From the NCBI GenBank assembly GCA_013396755.1, contig VWZF01006744.1, forward strand, positions 90,542-154,541: a DNA stretch of 64,000 nucleotides, written 5' to 3'. A program made the translations under genes and the position numbers. Below, one piece after another: positions 12,101 to 24,100 of this stretch (its first letter is position 1; each line of letters begins with the position of its first letter). This stretch comes from Sclerurus mexicanus (lineage: Eukaryota > Chordata > Aves > Passeriformes > Furnariidae). The notes beneath the pieces were generated by a model. The model searched no databases and was not told where the DNA came from. It was given only the letters and a program-made list of their open reading frames with translations.

Positions 12101-15100
12101 CTAGATAGCTGGCTAAAATGTCAGGCAACGTGGTTGTATTTGGAACCAATTTTTAGCTCAGAAGACATTATAGCTCAAATGCCTGAAGAGGGCAGAAAGT
12201 TTGGGATTGTGGATTCATACTGGAAAAACATTATGGCAGAAGTGGTAAGTGCTTCATATATTTTTTATGCACATCTGGTAAGATAGTTATTAATATCATG
12301 TGCCTATACTGTTTTTTCTGCAGTTAGATAAAGTAATGGGGATAGTAAGTGCAATTTGGTATCCTGTTCAGTTCCCTGTCAATAAGAAGTTGGGTAAGAG
12401 GCCAGACACTTAGTGGTGGTGTGAGCTGAAATGTTTGTCAAAATTGTTGGGAGTGTGGGATTGTGTGATAAAGGTGTTGAAATAATCAGTATAACTAAAT
12501 AGAAGTTGAGACCTGTCCAGCAGCTCTGTGAATGATGAAGCCTGTTCTGAAACAGGACCCTCTGAAGAGCAGTGTTATCAGAAAGAAAAAATGCAACCTA
12601 GATAGCAAGAACAGAGAATAATTGTCAGGTACTGTGGCTCTGTTTGACAGAACTTATTTGTGAATGGAAAATAAGCTCAAGACACAGGAGCAAGTGCCAA
12701 AGATTTTAATTCTTGGTATTTCCTTCCTTACTGTCTGTAAAGTTCCATTTGGTAAAACTGACAGACTGAAAAGTGAAATTACCAAATAAAGCATACACAT
12801 TTCATGCACACTACAGAGAACAATATTTAGCTTTTTAGCCTGCTGCAATGTATGTGATTGATTATAACAATTTTAATGTACAAACTTATTGCAATGTTTA
12901 GCAGTTTCTGCTGTGTGTTTGTTTTTACAAAGGTGAAAGACACAAAGGTACTTGTAGCAACTGAGCAACCCAAGATGTTAGACAGACTCCAGGAAGCAAA
13001 TGTTCTCTTAGAAGACATTCAAAAGGGCTTGAATACTTACTTGGAGTCGAAAAGATTATTTTTCCCAAGGTAAATTAATTAAGCAGGCCTAAGTTAGAAA
13101 CAAGAAGCCATAAGCTCTTCCAAACCATTTCCACTGAACTGAAAAGTCTCCTTTTATAAACACCTGTGGGATACAGTCACATGCAGCAAAAAATGAACAC
13201 TTGTTTTGATCTCCAGACATAACTCATTTGCCTCACTCTAGTTATGAAATGCCAGGGATGGGGAGGCAAAATCTGTCTAGCACAGTGTAAACTTGTAATT
13301 AGGGAGGCATTATTTCCTGCAGGGTGTTTTTGAAGGGACTTGCTGCCTTCCCATGGCTGGTGAGCAATTATGGCTCTGCCCTACCCTCTTTAGAGAGAGG
13401 CCTGTGATATGGAGGAGTGGTACATGCTCAGAAGGACTCGGTGTTTTTGCAGGGTGCTTATTGACTGCACGGAGCTATCTGGTCTCTCCTGTGTGAGTCT
13501 GAGAATCCTAATTTCTTCCTTTGCATAAAAGGGTGGTCACATTGAAATTCTGTAAGAACAGATGTGGTGAGTTTGATAATGTTAAAAATTGCTTAAGGAA
13601 AGCAATTTGAGATGATATTTTCCTCTCTGATAGAGTGTCTTAAGCAACAATAAAGCCAACTCCATCTCTCTTGCATGAATAGATTATTAATGAAAATTTT
13701 CATGATTGTAAAGTAATTGTGTTTTTCTGGCAGATTCTTTTTCCTGTCTAATGATGAGCTGCTTGAAATACTATCTGAAACAAAGGATCCCCTTCGAGTA
13801 CAACCACATTTAAAGAAGTGTTTTGAAGGAATTGCTAAACTGGAGTTCACAGAAGATCTGGAGATTATAGGCATGATCAGTTCTGAGAAAGAAATTGTTC
13901 CTTTCATAGATAAAATCTATCCAGTGAAAGCAAATGTAATTTTGTTTTTTAATTTTACTATAAGACTTTACGTAAAGTGCATGTTTTTGAGGGAATAAAG
14001 TTTAAACCATTTAGGGTCACATCATGAAAGTTGTTTAGGGAGTGAGAATGCAGACTGGTATTCTAGAATAAAAAGGGTTTCCTACAAGAAGGAGTAAGAC
14101 AGCAATTTTGCAGTAAATTCCTCTAGGCACTTCTCTGCAGCTTTATGCATCTACTACTTTTAAGATGTAGATGGATGGATGGATAAGAGGTACACACAGA
14201 GACATATATAAGACCCCAGGCTCTCTCCCTATGTGTGTATGCAACATTTCATAGCATGGCTGAGACAGAGATGAGGGAAATGGCGAATGGTTGACAGTGA
14301 AGAAAGAGAGCATTAATTCTAAAGGAATCTCAGTAGGAACAGTAGCATTATATGTTTTGAAAAGTATCTCAGCTCTTGGTATTTTCTGTTGTTCTTAACC
14401 TGAAGGTGAAAAAAAAGAAAGCTGAAAGGTGGGACAAAACATGCCCTGGGTTAAAATGCCCAAATTTAGCTGACCATGCAATCCATGATGTGTGGGGTTT
14501 TTTTATGCTTATATGAAACATATCCAGCTGTTTCTTCAGCTGCATTGTCTTTAGAGTTAGCTTAATATACCTGCCTTCAGACATTGTAAACTGCAGTATT
14601 ACCTGTCAGACTTTGGGAAGTTTTGACCTTTATTCCTTTTATAAACAACACCCAGAGCAGAAGGAAGCATATTTAATCCTGAAGCATTTCACATAATTTG
14701 TCCTTTAAGAGGAATATAATCAGGAAATGTGAATTGACTCTGAACTTTTTTTCTTTCTTGAAGGGCATGGTAGAAAAATGGCTTTTTCAAGTAGAGGAAA
14801 TGATGTTGGCCAGCGTAAGACAAGTTCTTCAAGATAGCATAAAAGGATATATTGAGGTAATTATTCATGAAGTATAGTATAAATTAGATTTCACAAGCAA
14901 ATGTACACGAGTAGGTTGCTGAAATTCTTAACCAAGGAAACATGTTTGAAACTAGAGTGGAATCCAGCTCTTCTTGTTCAGTAGTACCGGTCTGAAGTGT
15001 TAACTCTGAATTTCATAAAGAAAAAGTGTTCAAGCTTTCCATGCTGTTTCTCATTTATTTACAGCATGAGATAAAAGACATTTGGAGAATCTAATTGTTA

Positions 15101-18100
15101 TCAGTGCCATAATTTCATGTCTCTATGTGGCTTCTTGTGTCTGGAATGGATCTTTTTGTTAAAGGTTCCTCGAAAAACGTGGGTACTTCAGTGGCCTGGA
15201 CAGACAGTTATTTGTGTTTCATCCATTTACTGGACAGAAGAAGTGTCTGAGGCAATAAGCAAAGGAACTTTACAAGTAAGATTTTCTTCTAACTTTCTAT
15301 TTCTAAGCCCTGAGCTCTGATTAACTAGTAAAAAGCTCCTTCTAGCAAAGAGAATCCTCAGTCAACATACTGCAATTTACTCATGCAGCATGCTTTGTTT
15401 TCTCTTTCCTTTTTTATTGTCTTGGCAGTGGCTTGTTCCCATTTACTTTGGTGTGTATCAGAAGAAATCCTCCTGCAGGAAATTGTATTATTGTATTTAC
15501 AAGTGGTGCAAATGAAAGTACCAAACAAAAAGTGACAGATGTTGTTAAACATCATGTGTTTTTATTTTTGACTCGTGTCTTTACATGGGAAGCCTTAGGC
15601 ACTTCTGTTATTATGGAATGGCTGTATCCAGTGAGTGCACCCATGGGAGCATAGGAACTGCTGGCTACAGCATGACACTAATGCTTGTGTTCTGTGTCTG
15701 TGGCAGGATTTCCTGGAGAAGAGCAATCTACAAATCAGGGACATAGTGGAGTTAGTGAGGGGAAAGCTGTCCAGTGGAGCCCGGCTGACACTTGGAGCTC
15801 TTATTGTCATTGATGTGCACGGTAATGTGCAGTTCCTGCTGCTCTTGTTACAGCTGGGGCAGTGCTGCTGCTGTGGGTTGGGTGAACAGTTTGACAGGGG
15901 CAGCTCAAATGCCTTCTCTAACTTGAAACAGCCTTCCAAGAGTTATTGCAGTGTCTTTGGGCAAGTGGGGATTACCCAGTACTGTGCAAAGATCTCCATC
16001 TACTTAGAACAGGCACTGGAATCTAGATCAAATTGAGCTGATTCTCCATGCAAAACAGATGCAAATTCCTTTCTAAGCTTACTACTGTAGATGTTGGTTT
16101 ACTCTAGCATAGCTAAAAGTAAATGTTACTTTACTTACGTGCTGTTTTAAGTAAATTAACACAGTAGAAGTATTTAGGTTTTTCAAATAATCTGTCTCTT
16201 ACTCTGCAGCTCGTGATGTGGTTGCAAAATTGGTCGAAGACAAAGTCAGAGATCTGAATGACTTCCAGTGGATTTCTCAACTGAGATACTACTGGGAAGG
16301 GAATGATGTAATAGTGCGAATGATTACAACAGAAATGAAATATGGTTATGAGTATCTGGGCAATTCTCAGCGTCTGGTTATAACCCCCCTAACAGATCGA
16401 TGTTATAGGTAAAGCCACGTTGTCTATGAATAATGTTTTCATTTTTTGGCTTGATCTGTATTTTCATTTGTTATAGTTAATAATAGCAGGAACCTGAGCA
16501 GCTATGATTTTTGTTTGGATTTTGGAGGCAAATCTTATGTATCTTCTTTGCCCATATATGGCAAAATATTTACAACGTATAGATTTCTACATCAGTAAAT
16601 AGTGTCTGTGGTGCCAGGAAGGTGCTTCTGGAAGAGGTGGCAGCTCATGGTACTGGAACTATAAGCAATTCTACAGTAGCACTGGTCAATTAATTTATCA
16701 GAAATAGGACACACAGGTTGGGTGTGCCTGCCTGTAAGATAAATGAGGCAATTACAGAGCCCTTCACAGATGATTGAATGCAGTTAACTTCCTGTTCCTC
16801 CACTGGCTTGCAAGTGGGTGAAATGGAAATGCTTCATTCCTCAAGGTTGAAATATTCAAGGACATTTGGTATTTCACTTCTGAGGAGCCCTGGTCAAAGC
16901 CTTTGAATGAATGTTTTGTAAAATAATCAGATCACTGCAGTGTTAACAGGGATCTCATTTTAGTATGAAGTTAACTTGGAGAGCAATCCCATTCCCAGGG
17001 TTTTGAAACAACTTTTATGCTTTCTCATCCAGTTCTAAAGATTGGCTTCATTTATAAAGCCAGCTTGAAGTTCTTGCCAGTTCAAGTGCCACTTGAGGAA
17101 AATGCCTGTTTTATGGACTCTGCTATTTTGCTCATGGCACTGCATTTTCTTATGTAATTGAGGATATCCAATGTGGATGTAATAAAAGCCTTGACATTCC
17201 TCTTAGGCCGAGTGGGTGAATGTAAGCATCCACAATTGGGAATCACTTAGGAGAACAATACTGGTTTTTTTAGGGCAAACTGCAAAGTCAGTAGAGAAAC
17301 AAGTAAATTGTTTTCAGGGGAACCTGTATAGGAAAATACTTATCAATCCATTTAGAAACAATCTTAAGATTACTATTTCTAATGCCTGTGTTCTTAATAA
17401 TGTAGGACATTAATGGGTGCCTTGAAATTAAGTCTTGGTGGTGCTCCAGAAGGGCCTGCTGGAACTGGCAAAACAGAAACAACAAAAGATCTAGCAAAAG
17501 CACTAGCTAAGCAGGTACTTAAACCCCTGTTTTAATTTTCATTGCTTATGTTTGGATATGTAGATATTTCTTGAAATTTCTTTAACAAGTACTGCTTGTT
17601 TTGTAGCTATGGTTGGACTTGAAAATCTTCAAGGTCTTTTCCAACCTAATGATTCTGTGATTCCATATTCACAGAAATAGTTGGGAAGAAGCACACATTT
17701 AGGGCTGTCTCTATATGGCATCCTGGTCTTGTAATCCAGAATTAGCAACAACAATCCCTTTCCATTTTAGATGCTAAGAATTTTGTAGTGGACTTTATGT
17801 TAATACTGAGAAATGTTCTCTGTGTGTTTCTGTTGTAGTGTGTTGTCTTTAATTGCTCTGATGGTCTCGATTACAAAGCAATGGGCAAGTTCTTTAAGGG
17901 GCTGGCACAGTCTGGTGCATGGGCCTGCTTTGATGAGTTCAACAGAATTGAGGTAACTCAGACAAATAAAACAAGAAAGCTTTAATGTAAGACACAAGAA
18001 GTTTTTGATTTAGACACGACAGCATTACTGCCAACTTTCTACTTGTGGTGGAGCCTCCTTGTTTTGATACTCATTGACACAGAAACAGGCACTCAGCTGT

Positions 18101-21100
18101 GTGTTCTAGGAGCTTACCTGTGCTGTGTTGCAGCAGTCTTTTGTTCTAGCTGAAAAAAATGTTGTATGTATTAGTATCCTTATCTCCTTAATTTCTCCAT
18201 TTTTCTGGTGTAACTTGTTTTCTACTGAATTCAAGTGTTAGCATTCCTTTTCCAATATTGTGTTACCTCGATACTTTAAAACACTGAGGCTTGGCACTGG
18301 CCAGCCTTACCCATTCCTTACCCTCTGCTGGGGGCATTGAGGGAATCAGTCTTTCTGAAGAGCCTAAACCATGTCATCTGAGTTGAAGGGAAAGTGCTTT
18401 TAGTGGCCTCCAGAGGGAGTTCCTGTCCAGCTAACTTAGATTTCTGCACTCAGGCGCGTGGTATTTCCCTTTGGAGGCTTTTAGAAGTCTCTGGTGATCA
18501 GTTTGTGTTGGTTGAGTAGAGAATGGTTGCACTTATTTCAGAGGATCCCTTCAACAGGCAGCTAATATTTAGGCTCAGTTATCAGACACAGGGTGATTTT
18601 CAGCCAGAGGAATGCAAATACAGCCATCAAAATATATAAACAAAGCCATTTTATGTTGTATCTGAGTGTCTTATGTTTTCTGATCTGTTCTGTCTGTATT
18701 AGGTTGAAGTGTTATCTGTAGTTGCCCAACAAATCCTTAGCATCCAGCAAGCCATTATTCGCAAACTCAAGAAATTCATCTTCGAAGGGACAGAGATCTC
18801 CCTTAATCCTACGTGTGCTGTGTTTATCACGATGAATCCTGGGTATGCCGGACGGGCAGAGCTGCCTGATAATCTGAAGGTAAATCTGAAACCCTGATTT
18901 CTTGTAGAAAGTAAACAGAATTTGCAACTTCTAGTCTATTGTAATAGGAGAAGTCAGCAACTGAATAATACACTAATGTGAGTAATGGTTACTTGGGAAG
19001 AAAAGCACCATGGCTCTGAAGGTCCCCTCCCTTGCTTCTTCTGCAGAGCATGACACCATATGGTCTGGAATATCCCTTGGATCAGCTGTTCCCGCTCTGT
19101 CCCCTCCCAAATCCTTGTGCACCCCCAGCCTCTTCACTGTGGGGTGAAAAGGCCTTGTCTCTCTCTAAGCTTTGCTCAGCAATGACTGAAACACCCCTGA
19201 ATTATCAACACTGTTTCCAGCACAAATCCAAAACACAGCCCCCTGCCAGCTACTGTGAAGCAATTTAACTTTACCCCAGTCAAAACCAGCCTAACTGATA
19301 ATCTGTGCAAGTGTATTCTGCTGTGCTTTTCACTAAGTTTTAGGAAGTAGATAGGATTGTACAAAATGCACAGATGAAAGGTCTTAGTCTCATCATGCTG
19401 ATACCAGTTCACAGCTTTATCTGTTCTCTCTCTAAGTGGAAATTCTCCTGGTTTACAACGGCTTGGTGATCCCAATCCCCATTTAAATTTATTATGACTT
19501 CTTGAGTTGCTGAGACACTACAGAGAGACTGATACAATCCAGTTAGTTCTTTTTTAACTTTGTCACAATTCTTTGAGTGACCTTTGACAAGACATTAACC
19601 ACAGTGTGTGTTAGTTTGTCTGTTACGAAAGTGAGATGAATGTCACCTCCCTTTTCCTCTATTAATAGTTCTTTAGAAGTGACTCTTTCTAAACATTTGT
19701 TTCTGCAGCCCTTAGCACAGACCTCTTGAGCCTCTTGATAAGATCAGAATAGAATAGAGTAGAATTCTAAAGTGGTCTCATAGATTTCAGATGATTCTTG
19801 AATTCTCTAAATTCATGAAGTTATGGAGAGGTGCTATTTCTGCAAAACTGGCACAGTTTATTACCATATTCCCTAGTTAAAAATGGATATCTTACTTTTT
19901 TTCCTTACAGGCACTGTTCCGAACAGTTGCCATGATGGTTCCGGATTATGCTTTGATTGGGGAAATTTCACTTTATTCAATGGGATTTCTGGACTCTAAG
20001 AGGTATGACAGACTGAATTGTCCATCTCAGTTGAGTCTGATATTCCTCTGTAAGACATATATGTGTGTTTGAGGCATATAATTCCTGAAGGCTGTCCATG
20101 TTCTGTTTCTCCAGAAAGTCCTTTTTAATCTCCTGCTTTATTATCAGTTCCCATTCACCACCTCATGTTGACAGATACAGACTTCTACACAGGATCATTT
20201 GGAATGTGAAACATGATATCAAACTGAATTCCTACGTGGCACACATATTTTCTAGCATGGAATAATCTCCAGTCGTGTTCCCTGGTGTTTTGGGCCATCT
20301 TGCCAGCTGATATGTCTTACAATCCCTGCAGTTATTTTGTGCACGCAGGTATGTAAATGATTTTCCTTGCACAGTGAGATATTTTCATTCTGTATGTTCT
20401 ATTTTAATATCCACAGTCTTGCCCAGAAGATTGTTGCCACTTACCGGTTGTGCTCAGAGCAGCTCTCATCTCAGCACCACTATGACTACGGGATGCGTGC
20501 AGTAAAATCTGTCCTGACAGCAGCAGGAAACCTAAAGCTGAAGTACCCAACTGAAAATGAAAGTGTATTGTTGCTCCGGGCTTTGATGGATGTTAATTTG
20601 GCCAAGTTCTTGGCACAGGATGTGCCATTGTTTCAGGTAAGCTATCAGGCCAGTGTGTTGTAGGTTTTTGATGAGATCCATTATAAGAACCTACAGAAAC
20701 AGGTCATTATCTTCATGATCATTCAGTATGATCTAGATGATGCCACATTAGGGTAGAGTTTTCAGTCCACTGATCTGCATGAACTCCTTGTTTCTGTTAG
20801 GATTATTTTGAAAAGCAAACTTTCACGGGTGCTTTTTAAATTATTCTATAAAATGTTTTAGAAGGTATCTTGCTAAAAGTCACCTTGTGCTGTTTCATTT
20901 GTGGAAATCATTCTTTGAAGTTCGTATTCTGGCTTTGTGCTGCAAAAGAGTTGTGGACAATTAAATTAAGGTCAATTAGAAATTTGAAGTCAGAATAAAA
21001 ATTATGAAGTCTCTGTTTGCATGCTGCTTTAATAGAAAATAAAGGCTACATTAAGCTATGAAGCAATCAATATTAAAGACTAAAAACCAGGGTGCAAGGA

Positions 21101-24100
21101 CACACAGTCACTGCTTTGAAATTTTGGAACACATACCCTTGTATTTAATCACTGAAATTCTTTCAGCAACTTTCACATCCTTTCTTGTAATACTTTTGGG
21201 GACAAATTTGCAGGAGGTTAAACTTCTTTTCACAACAGCAGTGTGTTTATGGAAAGTGCTGGCACTGTTTTCTGTTTCATGCCTACAGAATACTGCCATG
21301 GCTACAGTTTGCCTAGAAGTTAGCTGAGAACATTTGCTTTTAAGCTCCTGTTTTCTGTATGACTATTGTTTTGCTTAGGGTTTTATGCTTTGGGAATTTT
21401 CCCTTTTTGTAACCTGTGTTTAAGTAGTGTTCTATTCTGTCTTTCCTTAACAGGGTATCATATCTGACCTGTTTCCTGGAGTGGTTCTTCCTACACCAGA
21501 CTATGACCTATTTATCAAGGCACTAACTGAAAATATTGAAAAAATGAATCTTCAACCAGTTCCATGGTTCATTGGAAAAATTATTCAGGTTTATTTTCAC
21601 ATATTTCTGGGAAAGAAAATTATGAGAGCAGAAACACTTTTCATTCACTGTCTGTGTCATGAATCAATAGCTAATAGTTTCCCATATCAATTAATGGGAT
21701 ATTACAAATGGGGTACTTCTACTGAGTAAAAATCAGGCAATAAAAGCCTGCTTTGCTCACAGTGATTCTATAATTCAGCCAGCCCGTGAAAGAGCTAATG
21801 TGTGCAGCCACATTGTAGGTCTTGTGGTCCAGGATAGAAAATTGGACTGAATCTGTTAAGAGGTGAGGCACCGTAGTCTAGTGAACAGAACTGGCCTGGC
21901 AGTCAGGCCCTGTTCCCATTTCTATTCAGTGTCCTTGAGAAGTTTGAAAGAGGTGACATTTCTTTGCTTATGCTTCACCTCCAGCTCTGTGTTCCCAGTG
22001 TCTCCCATATAGTATTGGTGACCTTTTGTTTCCCTGTGAGGAGTGCAGCCCGGTGACAGGGTGATGGCAGGGGTAACACTGTGTGGCCTGGGGCAGGGTC
22101 GTGAGTGGCCTCTCCCAAGAGCAGTTCACACTTCATGGCTTATGTTCAGACTTGCCTTATGCTGCTTTGCAAACCATGCTATATCTTTCTTTTAAATAGG
22201 GGTAGTATTACATTGGTTAGGAATTTAAGCTCAACCAGAAAATATCAGCCTTAACCTGAGATTAAAAAAGAATCGTCTTAGGGCTTCTTATTACAGGTCT
22301 GTTTGAAGGTGTTTTGTGTGAAGGTTTTGACTTGAGGTTTGACAAGATCTTGTGGGGTGACTGAAGAAGTTACTACTGAAGTCTAAAGTTATCCTCTGTG
22401 GGACCAGCCATGTGACAGACCCTCAGAGCTGTAGTTTCAATCCCTTTGTGTCAGGTTCATTGGTAACTGATTCTCAGTTCAGGTTTTTACTGGGCAATGA
22501 TCTGCAGTGTCTGGTTAGTGCACTGAACCCTGTTCAGTGATGCTGTTACAGCTGAGGGATGACATTCACCAAGGAGGAAGGAGGGATTATCTGGGGGAAA
22601 TGACTTTTTAAATTAGATCAGTGAGAATTGCCATAAAAATATGACTGCCCTCTGATTTGAGTTAAGGGTTTGGTGCAGATATTTGACTGATATTTTGTCC
22701 TGTCACGTCTGAATTCAGGAGAGAGACCTCTCTGGTTTCATTCACGTAATGCTTGATTTTGTGCTGTGCTAAAGAGTGGATCTCTCTTCCCTCACCCAGG
22801 TCTATGAAATGATGCTGGTGCGCCATGGATTCATGATTGTTGGAGATCCTTTGAGTGGGAAAACCTCTGCATACAAAGTGCTGGCTGGAGCCCTGGGTGA
22901 TTTGTGTGCAGGTAACATGGTTCAACCACAAAGCTCACTAAATTAATTCTTTGACTGATACTTTTCCTTTGCCAGGATATGCCCAGGTTGTTAATTGTCC
23001 TGCATTCCACTTTCTTGGCTGCACAGTTTCTGTTAATTGAACTACTTTCGTCTGATATATTTGTCTGAAAGTATTTTTGTCTGCATCTACTGGAACAGTA
23101 AGCCAAACTAACGTGTTTATGCTTTTCTGAATTTTTGTGAAGCATTTCATTTGTGCAAAATATTCTTGAAAAAACTAGCTCTGATAGGGAGACTGTAAGT
23201 AGCTCTCATAAATATATGAAATCTATGCCACTCAGCGGTTCCTTTTTTCATGTGTTTTTGTACAGAGAACATCTTACTTCCCTTGTTAATGGAATTTTTA
23301 TTTACTGCTACCTAGCTGCCAAATGTCTGGGTTTTTTTGTTTTGAGCAGCTAAGGTAGGATCCTCAGGAATCATCTCGTTCTGTACTTCAATTGTTGAAT
23401 GAAACTAACCTATGAAATTCTCAAGCTCTTCTATTTGTGTTTGTACACAGCAAAGTGCATGGATGAATTTGCTGTTGAATACAAAGTTATTAATCCCAAA
23501 GCCATTACCATGGGACAGCTGTATGGCAGTTTTGATCCTGTGAGTCATGAGTGGTCAGATGGAGTTCTTGCAAAGGCCTTCAGGGAACAAGCATCTTCTA
23601 CCACAGATGATCGCAAGTGGATTATTTTTGATGGCCCAGTGGATGCAGTTTGGATAGAGAATATGAACACTGTGCTGGATGATAATAAAAAGGTAGCCTG
23701 ATTTTTGCCTGTGACCTCATCCTTGAATAAACATGCTTTATTTTAGTAGTAGCAATATTGTAACTACGTTAGTCAAAGGAGATATCAGACTCAGGAAAGG
23801 CTGATGTGCTTAAAAGCATCTTTTTATTTCCCTAATTATATGAATGGGTTTGGATGGTATTGGATGATATTAACCTGCTACTTCTTCCTAGAAGCCTTGC
23901 CTTACTCCTTCTTATTGAAATGAGATTGCTCAGTGAGGCTCTTTTATTGACCCTTTTAGGAAACTGAAATGCATGAACTCTGTTCTATGACTGAAAACTG
24001 AACTTTCTTAAATTACCTAGTGAATAAATTAATTTTTTAAAAAATTGCAGGTCATAATTGCTTTTTCTCGCAGAGTTATTTAAAGATAGAGCATTATTCT

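Larger units (their letters stand above)
6875..12244 (+). other. DNAH3: DNAH3 exons 11-19: tail into linker
   Basis: Exon coordinates: 6875-7059, 8382-8505, 9043-9196, 9620-9764, 10046-10257, 10577-10668, 11093-11207, 11766-11882 and 12065-12244. The segment contains the end of the tail and the start of the conserved linker region (the DHC_N2-type domain), the lever that swings across the AAA ring in the power stroke. Conserved family strings include LEPIGAAASKEYSLEK (exon 17), CGSPFIKPIEAEC (exon 18) and FSSEDIIAQMPEEGRKFG (exon 19). Phase agrees at each junction. The intron before exon 11 carries a CR1 fragment ending about 100 bp from the acceptor. Confidence 0.93.
17406..21588 (+). other. 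DNAH3: DNAH3 exons 26-31: AAA1 module
   Basis: Exon coordinates: 17406-17514, 17839-17952, 18703-18879, 19911-20002, 20417-20636 and 21454-21588. AAA1 is the main ATP-hydrolysing site of dynein. The Walker A motif GPAGTGKT lies at 17452-17475 (about visible residue 1270) and the Walker B-type string CFDEFNR at 17926-17946. The sensor-type string ITMNPGYAGRAELPDNLK is in exon 28. All catalytic signatures are intact, so the motor is predicted to be active. The intron after exon 26 holds a CR1 tail and the intron after exon 28 an LTR-like repeat. Confidence 0.97.
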
